From: CAVSXS01 sp963767715
GTDB taxonomy: Bacteria; Chloroflexota; Ktedonobacteria; Ktedonobacterales; Ktedonobacteraceae
Assembly (NCBI GenBank): GCA_963767715.1
Contig: CAVYFA010000019.1
Coordinates: 1 to 64,000, forward strand
Length of the DNA stretch: 64,000 nt
Reading direction: 5' to 3'
A program made the position numbers and the translations under genes. The notes under the pieces were generated by a model. It was not told where the DNA came from, searched no databases, and was given only the letters and a program-made list of their open reading frames with translations. Of the stretch, positions 37,660 through 46,595 are shown one piece after another; position 1 is the stretch's first letter; each line of letters opens with the position of its first letter.

Positions 37660-37750
37660 AAGCGCCTTACTCCGTTTGTTTCTGACCATAGTGTACCAAA
37701 TGGCAGGATAATCAGCAAGTAGCAAAGGCGACAGGGCGACCGCACGCAAT

Positions 37751-37844
37751 CCAGGGCGACCGCGAGGGTCGCCCCTACCATATACGGATGAGCGTTTTGC
37801 CCGTTCCACGTATATGGTAGGGGCGACCCTCGCGGTCGCCCTGG
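37751..37844. repeat. Perfect 34-bp inverted repeat with 26-base loop
   Basis: The left arm (37751-37784) starts CCAGGGCGACCGCGAGGGTC and the right arm (37811-37844) is its exact complement. It lies between the diverging fabI operon and hutI, where each transcript would begin. The arms share GGTAGGGGCGACC with the dispersed foldback elements. Confidence 0.85.
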
Positions 37845-37921
37845 TTGTTGGCTATCGACATCGGCTAGCAGGTATGTTATAACAGGGAAAAAGCTACACT
37901 CCATCCAGAGGAGCCTTACAT

Positions 37922-39223
37922 ATGATGACCGATCAATCGCAGCCCCGCATCGAAGCCGATACTGTCATTCGCAATATTGGCCAGCTTGTCACGGTGGCAC
38001 AGAAGCCAATCGCGGGAGCATCTGGCCCATTACAGGTGATCCCGAACGCCTCCATTGCCGTACATGGTGGGATGATTGTCTGGATTGGTCCTGATAATGA
38101 GGCAGAACCTATGTTCCAACATGACTCGCATGCCGGGCAGAAGGACAGGGTAGGCGAAATCGCGCTGGTGGATGCGCAAGGTGCGGTTGTTACGCCGGGA
38201 CTGGTCGATTCGCATACCCACCTGGTCTTCGCGGGCGACCGCTCTGAGGAATTTCACCTGCGGCGCGGCGGTGTGAGCTACGGCGAATTGCTGGCGCAGG
38301 GACGCGGCATCCTGACGACGATGCGTGCCACCCGCGAGGCGGATACCGAGACGCTGACCGGACTGGCGACCACTCGCCTGGATTCCATCCGGCAGCACGG
38401 CACAACGACGGTAGAGGTAAAGACCGGTTACGGTCTGGATAAAGTGACGGAAGAGACCTGCTTGCTTATCATCAACAACCTGAATGTACTGGAAAGTAGC
38501 CCGGCTTTTTCACATAGCCATGTGCGAGTCATACCTACTTTCCTCGGCGCGCACAGTATTCCGCCAGAATACCGCGACAATCGCGCCGCATACATCGACC
38601 TGCTTATCGAGGAGATGCTGCCCTCATTTTCGGGACTGGCGCGCTTCTGCGACGTTTTTTGTGAGCGCGAGGCCTTCACGCTCGAGGAGAGCCGGCGCAT
38701 TTTGACGCGCGCGAAGGAACTTGGCTACCTTTTAAAAATTCATGCCGACCAGCTCAGCCCCTCCGGCGGCTCACGGCTCGCCGCGGAACTGGGCGCGGTC
38801 TCCGCCGATCACCTGGACCACGCCGGTGATGCCGACCTGGATGCCATGCGCGAGGCCGGCGTGGTAGCGACGCTGCTGCCCGGCTGCTCGTATACCCTGC
38901 GCACTCCTTATCCCACGGCGCGCAGGCTGCTTGACCGGGGGTTGCACGTCGCACTGGCAACCGACTTCAATCCGGGCACATCCTACTGCGAAAATCTGCA
39001 GACTATCATCGGGCTTGCTATGTCAGCAATGGGCATGTCGCTTGAAGAGGCATTGACGGCAGCCACGATCAATGGCGCTCGCGCGCTCGCGCTGCACGAT
39101 CAGGTGGGCAGCGTTGAAGTAGGGAAACGCTGCGAACTGGCCATCTGGTCGATCAGCGATTATCACGAGATTGGCTACCACTTCGGCGTGAACCTCGTGC
39201 AGTCGGTTCTGATATTAAACTGA
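37922..39223 (+). CDS. hutI: Imidazolonepropionase
   Basis: Third step of histidine breakdown: hydrolyses 4-imidazolone-5-propionate to N-formimidoyl-glutamate. A 433-residue metal-dependent amidohydrolase. Zn ligands are in DSHTHLVFAGDR, KIHADQLSPSGG and SADHLDH. Substrate-loop residues lie in GCSYTLRTPYPTARRLLD, and the final Asp in VALATDFNPGTS. GAGGAG lies upstream of the ATG. hutH follows 1.5 kb downstream on the same strand, but hutU and the last-step gene are not in the window. Confidence 0.93.
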   Translation: MMTDQSQPRIEADTVIRNIGQLVTVAQKPIAGASGPLQVIPNASIAVHGGMIVWIGPDNEAEPMFQHDSHAGQKDRVGEIALVDAQGAVVTPGLVDSHTHLVFAGDRSEEFHLRRGGVSYGELLAQGRGILTTMRATREADTETLTGLATTRLDSIRQHGTTTVEVKTGYGLDKVTEETCLLIINNLNVLESSPAFSHSHVRVIPTFLGAHSIPPEYRDNRAAYIDLLIEEMLPSFSGLARFCDVFCEREAFTLEESRRILTRAKELGYLLKIHADQLSPSGGSRLAAELGAVSADHLDHAGDADLDAMREAGVVATLLPGCSYTLRTPYPTARRLLDRGLHVALATDFNPGTSYCENLQTIIGLAMSAMGMSLEEALTAATINGARALALHDQVGSVEVGKRCELAIWSISDYHEIGYHFGVNLVQSVLILN

Positions 39224-39264
39224 TCTAATCCGGTATGTGTGTCGTAGTTAAGTGTGCGAAGTAA

Positions 39265-39280
39265 TGTTTCACGTGAAACA
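39265..39280. promoter_or_regulatory. parS centromere site (ParB binding), perfect
   Basis: TGTTTCACGTGAAACA, the palindromic 16-bp consensus of chromosomal parS. It is intergenic after hutI. Confidence 0.85.
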
Positions 39281-39299
39281 TTCCATATCCAGGCCCTAA

Positions 39300-39315
39300 C
39301 GTTTCACGTGAAACA
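39300..39315. promoter_or_regulatory. parS site with one mismatch
   Basis: CGTTTCACGTGAAACA, 20 bases after the previous site and 21 bases before the next gene's start. Only the first base departs from the consensus. Confidence 0.8.
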
Positions 39316-39335
39316 TCTTGTTCCAAGGACTCCGC

Positions 39336-40278
39336 ATGGTTCAACAACTTCCCCAGGAAAACCCTTTTGTCGTTGATCTGCTCACTACCTTGCGCAATGA
39401 GCGATTCAGCCCATCAGCCTGGATGCGTTTCCTGGGGCACTCATGGGAGATGTCACAGCGTACCGCGAACGAGCATCTCTCCCTCAAACATTCATGGCGG
39501 CATGTCGCGGGGCTTCTTGGCGTTATAGCGATTGCGCTGTTGACCGGCAGTTTTGTGCTGGAAGGTCCAGCCATTGCCATGAGGCTTTTCCCCGGCTTCC
39601 TGTTCTTCGTAGCATGGCAAATCAGCGACCTCTACTGGCACCTGGGATTAATAAGGCGAGGGACGGACGGGCGAGCTATACCCAGTTGTGGGACTCGCCA
39701 ACATCCTTACGCTTTTGCGCGGGCTAGCTGCGTCATTCTTGCTGGGGCGACTTGCCGGCGGCCTGGCAACTCCCACGGGGCTGGCCTCGCTGCTATTTTT
39801 CGCCGGGGTCGTCACTGATATATTGGATGGCTACATTGCCCGCCGTACCCATACGCAGAGCCTGCTGGGCCAGTTGTCCGACAGTGAAGCCGACTTCTGC
39901 CTCTACCTGGCGATAACTATGATCCTTATCCAGAACAATGTCCTGCCCCTCTGGCTCGGTCTGGTGATGATGGCGCGCTTCCTCGTTCCATTGCTGGCCG
40001 CCATCGCCGGCTACTTCTTCTTCATACACCGCCTCACTTTCGGCTCGACGCTCTGGGGCAAGCTGGCGGGAGCGTCGCAGTGCCTCTATTTCCTGGTGTT
40101 GCTCGCGCCCCCACAACTGGCAGCGATTACCACCATAGTAAACCTGCCATTGTTGATTATCACCCTCTTGCTGCTAATAGTTGCTCCGATGGCGCAAATT
40201 GTGGCTAAAGTGAGGCCTGGCGACCGCAAGGGTCGCCACTACATTCTCCCTCAAAGACCTACTTGGACTGACGAGTAG
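39336..40278 (+). CDS. CDP-alcohol phosphatidyltransferase family protein, one frameshift
   Basis: A membrane enzyme joining a phosphatidyl group to an alcohol. The N-terminal region of about 110 residues has two hydrophobic segments (VAGLLGVIAIALLTGSFVL; LFPGFLFFVAWQISDLYW). One extra base near 39687 shifts the frame, after which the catalytic domain starts at GLANILTLLRGLAASF and carries the full signature DILDGYIARR...GQLSDSEAD (D-x2-DG-x2-AR-x8-G-x3-D-x3-D). Four more helices follow. The alcohol (glycerol-phosphate, inositol or other) cannot be read. With an inositol phosphate synthase in the same genome, phosphatidylinositol-type synthesis is possible. The C-terminus is partly encoded by a dispersed repeat (GCGACCGCAAGGGTCGCC). 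Confidence 0.8.
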
Positions 40279-40297
40279 ATATTTGGAGAGAAGGTTT

Positions 40298-40484
40298 GTC
40301 ATCCTGAGCGCAGCGAAGGATCTGGCTTGCTGGACGCGGAGAGAGACTGTGTGGAAAGTTGGTGTGAGACCGCTTAACAAGGGCACTGCACACAAAATGA
40401 TAGAAACACAGTCAAGCCCCTCGTGAAGCGGATCGAGCCGACCTTTTCACACAGTCTCAGATCCTTCGCTGCGCTCAGGATGAC
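40298..40484. mobile_element. 187-bp inverted-repeat element
   Basis: The ends GTCATCCTGAGCGCAGCGAA and its exact inverse at 40459-40484 (26 bp) continue inward through GAGACTGTGTG / CACACAGTCTC. The terminal motif is a short repeat also seen near 34443 and, diverged, near 10241 and 4784. Confidence 0.7.
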
Positions 40485-40507
40485 AGCCAGGATAGAGAGA
40501 TCAATAT

Positions 40508-40621
40508 CTTAGTGGTGCATTCGCTAAATGCGTGGATGAGCACCGGGGCCGATAAATCGGCGATGTGCGCGATAAATCGGCACCTACGGTTTGCCCAGGA
40601 TTTAACGAATGCACCACTTAG
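40508..40621. mobile_element. 114-bp inverted-repeat element enclosing a REP-like hairpin
   Basis: The outer arms CTTAGTGGTGCATTCG (40508) and CGAATGCACCACTTAG (40606) differ at one position. Inside lies REP copy F (GGGGCCGATAAATCGGC...GATAAATCGGC, 40545-40583), so one repeat sits within another. Confidence 0.7.
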
Positions 40622-40710
40622 TGACAACCGCGAACCCTCTCCCTGGATACCTGCTTTTTCATCTGCTACAATGCACACAGGAGGCATCGTAGCCAGAAAG
40701 GACTTCTCCG

Positions 40711-42252
40711 ATGAGGACAAAGTATCTACATAAACACCATTCACATATTGTTATTGATGGCCAGGCATTGACTCGCCCCCAGGTGGTCGCTGTTGCGCGT
40801 CACTATGCGCCGGTCACTATCGGCGAGCGTTCGCACGAACGTATCCAGGCGGCCCGCACGGTAATTGAAACGCTCGCGGACGAAGGCCAGAAGGTCTACG
40901 GCGTCACCACCGGCTTCGGGCATTTGAGCCGCGTGCGCATCCCGCGTGAGCAGCTTACCGAGTTGCAGCATAACCTGCTGCGCAGCCATGCCTCCGGCGT
41001 TGGAGAGCCGTTGACCGAAGAGGTCGCGCGCGCCATGATGCTATTGCTGGCGGCCAGTCTTGCGCGCGGCAACTCGGGTGTGCGAGCAGTAGTGGTACAA
41101 CTCCTGTCAGATATGCTTAACGCGCGCGTGTATCCGATCATTCCCTCGCGTGGCTCGGTAGGGGCCAGCGGCGATCTCGCCCCCCTGGCTCATCTCGGGC
41201 TGGTGTTGATCGGGGAAGGTGTCGCTATCTGCGAAGGGGAGCGTATGAGCGGCCTGGAAGCCTTACGCAAGGCCGGACTGACACCCATAGACTTGCAAGC
41301 GAAAGAGGGGCTGGCTCTCATCAATGGCACACATTTGATGGAGTCGATCGCTATCCTGGCAACACACGACACCCAGGTACTTGTACGCGCGGCGGAGGTC
41401 GCCTGCGCTATGAGCATGGAGGGCTTGATGGGCAGCCATGTGCCGCTGGACGCGCGCATCCACAAGCGCAGGGGGCAGCACGGCCAGCAGGTCAGCGCGG
41501 CGCGGCTGCGCCAATTAGTAGCGCAAAGCGAGATCAACGTGAGCCACGCTGATTGCCCGCGCGTTCAGGACCCCTACACGATGCGCTGCGCTCCGCAGGT
41601 CCTGGGGGCCGTACGAGACGCACTCGACTTCTGCTCCGGCATCTTCGAACGCGAGCTGGACGCCGTCACCGATAACCCGCTGGTCTTCCCCGAGGAAGGC
41701 GAAGTTTTGAGCGGGGGCAACTTTCACGGGCAACCACTCGCGCTGGCGCTGGATGTGCTGGCGATTGCGCTGGCGCAACTGGCGAGCTTCTCCGAACGCC
41801 GCACCTACAGTCTGATGGGCCCCCACGATTGGGACGAAGACAACGCGCCCCTGTTCCTGACACCAAATCCAGGACTGAACTCCGGCTTTATGATCGTACA
41901 GTACGTGGCGGCCTCGCTGGTCAACGAGATCAAAATTCTCGCGCATCCCGCCAGCATCGATTCGATCCCCACCTCGGCAGGTATGGAGGATTTCAATAGT
42001 ATGGGAGCCACCAGCGCGCATAAGCTGCTGCGCGTACTCGAATTTGCCCGGCAGGTGATCGCAATCGAATTGATGTGCGCCGCGCAGATGCTGGAGTTCC
42101 GCAAGCCACTCAAGCCCGGCCTTGGCGTTCTGGCAGCTTACGACATCGTGCGCTCCCACGTGGACAAGCTCGAATACGACCGCACGCTGGCCCCTGATAT
42201 TGATGTACTCGCGCAGTCCATTTACACGGGTGACTTTGAAGCGCTTGCGTAA
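40711..42252 (+). CDS. hutH: Histidine ammonia-lyase
   Basis: First step of histidine catabolism: removes ammonia to give urocanate. 513 residues, cytoplasmic tetramer. The MIO prosthetic group forms from Ala-Ser-Gly in RGSVGASGDLAPLAH (about residue 152). Other active-site blocks are GVTTGFGHLS, LINGTHLM, RVQDPYTMRCAPQVLG and GNFHGQPLALALD. It could in principle be a phenylalanine or tyrosine lyase, but the QDPYTMR block and the nearby hutI favour histidine. The start has AAAGGA. A parS site lies at its stop codon. Confidence 0.93.
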   Translation: MRTKYLHKHHSHIVIDGQALTRPQVVAVARHYAPVTIGERSHERIQAARTVIETLADEGQKVYGVTTGFGHLSRVRIPREQLTELQHNLLRSHASGVGEPLTEEVARAMMLLLAASLARGNSGVRAVVVQLLSDMLNARVYPIIPSRGSVGASGDLAPLAHLGLVLIGEGVAICEGERMSGLEALRKAGLTPIDLQAKEGLALINGTHLMESIAILATHDTQVLVRAAEVACAMSMEGLMGSHVPLDARIHKRRGQHGQQVSAARLRQLVAQSEINVSHADCPRVQDPYTMRCAPQVLGAVRDALDFCSGIFERELDAVTDNPLVFPEEGEVLSGGNFHGQPLALALDVLAIALAQLASFSERRTYSLMGPHDWDEDNAPLFLTPNPGLNSGFMIVQYVAASLVNEIKILAHPASIDSIPTSAGMEDFNSMGATSAHKLLRVLEFARQVIAIELMCAAQMLEFRKPLKPGLGVLAAYDIVRSHVDKLEYDRTLAPDIDVLAQSIYTGDFEALA

Positions 42253-42268
42253 TGTTTCACGTGAAACA
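42253..42268. promoter_or_regulatory. parS centromere site (ParB binding), perfect
   Basis: TGTTTCACGTGAAACA begins one base after the hutH stop codon. Confidence 0.85.
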
Positions 42269-42474
42269 TAAACGATAGTGCGGCGAACTTCGTGAGGAAC
42301 TGTAGAGTGACGCTTGCAAGCGCCAGGTTCACTCTGCCAATTTTATGACACGTTAGTTCAGCTTGCTCAACCGTGAAATGATGTGCTACACTTTTACCTG
42401 GAGCCGGTCAACGGTGACCTGGCACCTGCTTCGATTGCCATGTGCGCAGGGAAGCACAACCGAAGGGAGTAACA

Positions 42475-43954
42475 ATGTTGATTACCCATGATGTTTCACC
42501 GGATACGCCCGGTTCTTCTACAAACTCCTCGAACATAACTTCACTTTCATTCTCTGAGCAATATAAACTGGTGCACGCGTTGCGCAGCGAACTGGTTGCC
42601 CGCTATCGCCCTATTATTCTGCATGGATCTGGACCAACGCGCGTGATGGCACGCCTGGTCGCGGAACTGCAGCAGGTGTGCCGCGAGCATGCTATAGACG
42701 AAGAGGTTATTCAGGCCAGTGTTGTGAACCGCACTATTGGCGATGTGGATCTGCGCGGCGTCATCGAATGCGAAGGTGAAGCTGGTGGGCGAGGCGATTA
42801 CCGCATGCTGGCGGAGGAGCTTGGCATTGCGCTGCCGGGCGAGAAACTGCATGGTTATACCGCGAGCGGAGAAACCTACCTCTGGCTGCGCGAGCAGATG
42901 CTAGAAAACGAAAAATTATTACTGGGGCAGCGCATCGATGTGCGCATGTATGATATATTCGCTGTTGGCAACCCGCTCTTACGCAACTGGCTGGCTGGAA
43001 CAATGCAGCAGCAATGGGGATTACCCGCTACTAAGGAGCAAGTTTACCTGGGACTGGGCGCGATGGACTGTGTCGATAAATCACTTCGCTCGCTGCGTCC
43101 TGTGCTGCTGGAACGGACAGGAACTAACCCTGCCATCCTGTTCCCCGAACCTGGCTTTACGGTGCCGGAGTGGCAGGCGCGCTCGTATGGTTATCGCATG
43201 CTACACTTCCAGACCGAAGCAGCGCACTCATTCAAGCTTGCGTGCGTCGCAGCTCGAGGAAATACTACAAAACGCTCCAGATATCGCCGTCATTTATCTG
43301 ACAGTGACGAATAATCCAACTACCTTTGCCTATCGCCCCGAGGAACTCAACGAACTCTTCGCGGTCCTGCGTCCTTACTGGGAGCAGGGGCGCAACATCT
43401 ATATCCTGGCTGACCTGGCTTACATCGGCACGGCCGACCCTGCTGACGACACGGCCCGCATGGCAACTTTTACCGCGCCCGATGTCTTTCAACATACCAT
43501 CTTCATTAGCAGCTTTTCGAAGGTTTTCTCGCTGACGGGAGACCGCTTCGGCTACGTGACGATTGGCGACGCACAACTTGCACCGTCTCTTGGACCCGGC
43601 TGGACGAATAGCATGGCAGGCGTGCCCGCCGAATGGCAACTGCGCTATATGGCCGTCTTCCAACTGATCCAGCAGCGACCCTGGTTGTCCGAAAAGCTGC
43701 GCTCGCTCTATCGCCTGCGCCGCCGTCGCTTCGAGGCCCAGTTGCGCAGGATCAACGATGAGCAACACCTCTTCCAGCGCATCTACGAGGGGGATGATGC
43801 TACTGTCTACACCTGGTGCGAGCTCGCACCGGGCGAGGACGCCTTCTCGCTCTTCGAGAAAACCGGCATCGCCGGTGTCCCCGGATCCGGCTTCGGCTAC
43901 AGCGATGATTACATCCGTTTCTCGATAGGTGTGATCCCCGTACCAGAAGCGTGA
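42475..43954 (+). CDS. PLP-dependent class I/II aminotransferase-like protein, one frameshift
   Basis: About 492 codons. An N-terminal helical region is followed by the fold-type I core: LGLGAMDCVDKSLR (co-factor phosphate loop region), FPEPGFTVPEWQARSYG, IYLTVTNNPTTFAY (substrate-side Asn), ILADLAYIG (Asp pairing with the pyridine N, Tyr) and the Schiff-base lysine in SSFSKVFSLTGDRFGY. One extra base lies between 43235 and 43252. The protein continues without loss after it. The ATG at 42475 has an AAGGGAG site. Substrate unknown. Position after hutH suggests amino-acid metabolism. Confidence 0.8.
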
Positions 43955-44014
43955 TAAGGGGTGCCGAATAACCATCAACCGAGCTGGGAAACCAGGTGGA
44001 AGGCTGCCTGATAC

Positions 44015-44161
44015 GTAGGGGCGAGGGAGGCGGAGCGGATGCGGTGTGGGCCCTTGCGGTCGCCCGCGTCCTGGTGAAGTACAAGGATCGCCCATCCAAC
44101 AGACGACGGCGGGCGACCACAAGGGCCCACCCATCCCCACATCATCCGCCCTCGCCCCTAC
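44015..44161. mobile_element. 147-bp foldback element, copy 2
   Basis: The same length and ends (GTAGGGGCGAG / CTCGCCCCTAC) as 9953-10099. The block just to its left (AGCTGGGAAACCAGGTGGAA) is the inverse of the block to the right of the other copies, so the full element is a larger palindrome. Confidence 0.65.
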
Positions 44162-44302
44162 GGAATTGTGAGACGGCATTTTTCGTGTCTGAGAGTCGGT
44201 TGTGATCTCGTCCCTTGCTGTATTTTGCCTGGAGGTGATACTCTTTCTATAGAAGATGCAGGAAGGTCAGCTACTTTGGCGCTGGACTCGTGCGCCGCGT
44301 AA

Positions 44303-44318
44303 TGTTTCACGTGAAACA
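44303..44318. promoter_or_regulatory. parS centromere site (ParB binding), perfect
   Basis: TGTTTCACGTGAAACA in the leader of the glyceraldehyde-3-phosphate dehydrogenase gene, 60 bases before its start. ParB bound here could influence the glycolytic operon. Confidence 0.85.
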
Positions 44319-44378
44319 TTTGTAGTTTCGCTTCGCAGACAGCATGTATTTTTTGCAAAAAAAGGAGAACCTGGCAGT

Positions 44379-45389
44379 ATGGCTACACGCATAGGGATCA
44401 ACGGCTTCGGGCGCATCGGGCGTCAATCGATGAAGGCCTTGATGGAACGCTATCCTCGTGAAATCGAAGTCGTTGCGGTAAACGACCTGACCGATACAAA
44501 AACCAACGCTCATTTGCTGAAATATGACTCGACCTATGGGCGTTTCCCCGGCGAAGTCGAGGCGACCGCCGACGCGCTGATCGTGAATGGGCATAACGTT
44601 ATGGTGTTCTCCCAGCGCGACCCGGCGCTGATCCCCTGGGGCGATCTCGGCGTTGAGCTGGTCATCGAATCGACGGGCCTGTTCACCGATGCCGACAAGG
44701 CTGCGGCGCATATCAAGGGCGGCGCGAAAAAGGTCATCATCTCTGCTCCGGCAAAAGGCGAAGACCTGACGATTGTGCTGGGCGTCAACGAATACATGTA
44801 CGACCCGGCGAAGCACAACATCATCTCAAATGCTTCCTGCACCACCAACTGCCTCGCGACCGCCGCGAAGGTCATCAACGATACCTTCGGCATCGAGAAG
44901 GGCCTGATGAACACCATTCACTCGTACACCAACGATCAACGCATCCTCGACCAGGTGCATAAGGATCTGAGACGCGCGCGTTCCGCCGCGGTGAACATCA
45001 TTCCTACCTCGACCGGCGCGGCCCGCGCGCTGGCTCTGGTCATCCCGGAACTCAAAGGGCGCTTCGATGGCATGTCGCTGCGCGTACCGACCGTCACGGT
45101 CTCAGTCGTCGATTTCGTGGCTACACTGCGCAGGGAGACCAACAAGGACGAGGTGAACGATGCTTTCAAGCAGGCCGCCGCCGGGCCGCTCAACGGTATC
45201 CTCGCTTATACCGACGAGCCGCTGGTCTCGACCGACTTCCGGGGCGATCCGCACTCCTCGATCATCGACGGCCTCTCCACAATGGTCATCGGCAACATGG
45301 TCAAGGTTATCGCCTGGTATGACAACGAATGGGGCTACTCGTCTCGCGTGGCGGACCTGACGAATTTCATCGCCCTGAAGGGTTTCTGA
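44379..45389 (+). CDS. gap: Glyceraldehyde-3-phosphate dehydrogenase, type I
   Basis: Oxidises and phosphorylates glyceraldehyde 3-phosphate to 1,3-bisphosphoglycerate with NAD. 336 residues: NAD fold ATRIGINGFGRIGRQS, catalytic Cys in SNASCTTNCLAT, His in HSYTNDQRILD, phosphate-binding STGAARALALV, and the C-terminal WYDNEWGYSSRVADL. I start at the ATG after AAAGGAGAA (44379), where the family begins, not the longer open frame upstream that covers a parS site. First gene of gap-pgk-tpi. Confidence 0.95.
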   Translation: MATRIGINGFGRIGRQSMKALMERYPREIEVVAVNDLTDTKTNAHLLKYDSTYGRFPGEVEATADALIVNGHNVMVFSQRDPALIPWGDLGVELVIESTGLFTDADKAAAHIKGGAKKVIISAPAKGEDLTIVLGVNEYMYDPAKHNIISNASCTTNCLATAAKVINDTFGIEKGLMNTIHSYTNDQRILDQVHKDLRRARSAAVNIIPTSTGAARALALVIPELKGRFDGMSLRVPTVTVSVVDFVATLRRETNKDEVNDAFKQAAAGPLNGILAYTDEPLVSTDFRGDPHSSIIDGLSTMVIGNMVKVIAWYDNEWGYSSRVADLTNFIALKGF

Positions 45390-45394
45390 TCATT

Positions 45395-46595
45395 ATGAAC
45401 AAGAGGACAGTACGCGATATCGATGTGGAGTATAAGCGGGTACTGGAGCGCGTCGATTTCAATGTGCCGCTGGATGAGCATCAGCACATCACCGACGACA
45501 CGCGCATTCGCGCGGCATTGCCCACGATCCTGTACCTGCTGGATCACAGGGCTGCCCTGATCCTGATGTCTCACCTGGGCCGACCCGATGGCAAGGTGGT
45601 CGAGAAGTTGAGCCTGGCCCCCGTCGCGGCGCGGCTCAGCGAGTTGCTCGGCAGACAGGTCGCGATGGCGAGGGATTGTGTAGGGCCGGATGCCGAGGAA
45701 CAGGTGCAGGCGCTTCAACCCGGACAGGTCGTATTGCTTGAGAACCTGCGCTTCCACAAAGAAGAGGAAAAGAACGACCCTGCCTTCGCGCGGCAACTCG
45801 CTTCGCTCGGCGAGGTATACGTCAACGATGCCTTCGGCACAGCACATCGCGCTCACGCCTCGACCGAGGGGATCACGCACTACCTGCCCGGCGTGGCAGG
45901 CTTCCTGATGGAGAAGGAATTGAACTACCTGGGCTCCGCCCTGGAACATCCGCAGCGTCCCTTCGCTTCGATCGTGGGCGGCGCGAAGGTCTCCGATAAG
46001 ATCGCAGTGCTTGAGCGCCTCATCAGCATGGTTGATAGGCTGCTGATCGGCGGCGGCATGGCCAACACTTTCCTGAAGGCGGAAGGATACGAGATCGGCG
46101 ATTCTCTCTTCGAGGAAAGCAAGCAGGATATGGCGCGCGACCTGCTGGCGACGGCGCGGCAGCGCGGCATGAATCTGCAACTGCCGGTTGACGTGGTCGT
46201 GGCCGACCGATTCGCCGCCGACGCCAGGTATAAGGTCGTGGACGCTGATGGTGTCGAGCCTGGCTGGCGCATCCTCGACATCGGGCCGCGTACTATCGAA
46301 GTATTCGGCGCTGCGTTGAGCCGGCGCGAAGACCATCGTCTGGAACGGCACGCTCGGCGTGGCCGAGATGCCCGCCTTCGCGAAAGGCACCAACGCCATC
46401 ATCGACATCCTGGCGCAATGCACGCGTGCAGGCGCGACCACCATCATCGGCGGCGGCGACTCGGCGGCGGCGGTCGAGGCGGCCGGCGCGGCGGAGAAGA
46501 TGTCGCACGTCTCGACCGGCGGGGGCGCATCCCTGGAATTTCTCGAAGGCCGCGTGCTGCCGGGCGTCGCGGCATTGCAGGACAAAAACGTATGA
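45395..46595 (+). CDS. pgk: Phosphoglycerate kinase, one frameshift
   Basis: Makes ATP from 1,3-bisphosphoglycerate. About 400 codons: RVDFNVPLDEHQHITDDTRI (substrate Asp and Arg), LMSHLGRPDG, FVNDAFGTAHRAHAST, VGGAKVSDKI and the ATP-binding IIGGGDSAAAVEAAG with the final STGGGASLEFLEG. One extra C near 46321 shifts the frame between FGAALS and GAKTIVWNGTLG. Both sides are otherwise conserved, so the enzyme is probably intact in the cell. It starts 5 bases after gap and its stop overlaps the tpi start (ATGA). Confidence 0.9.
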
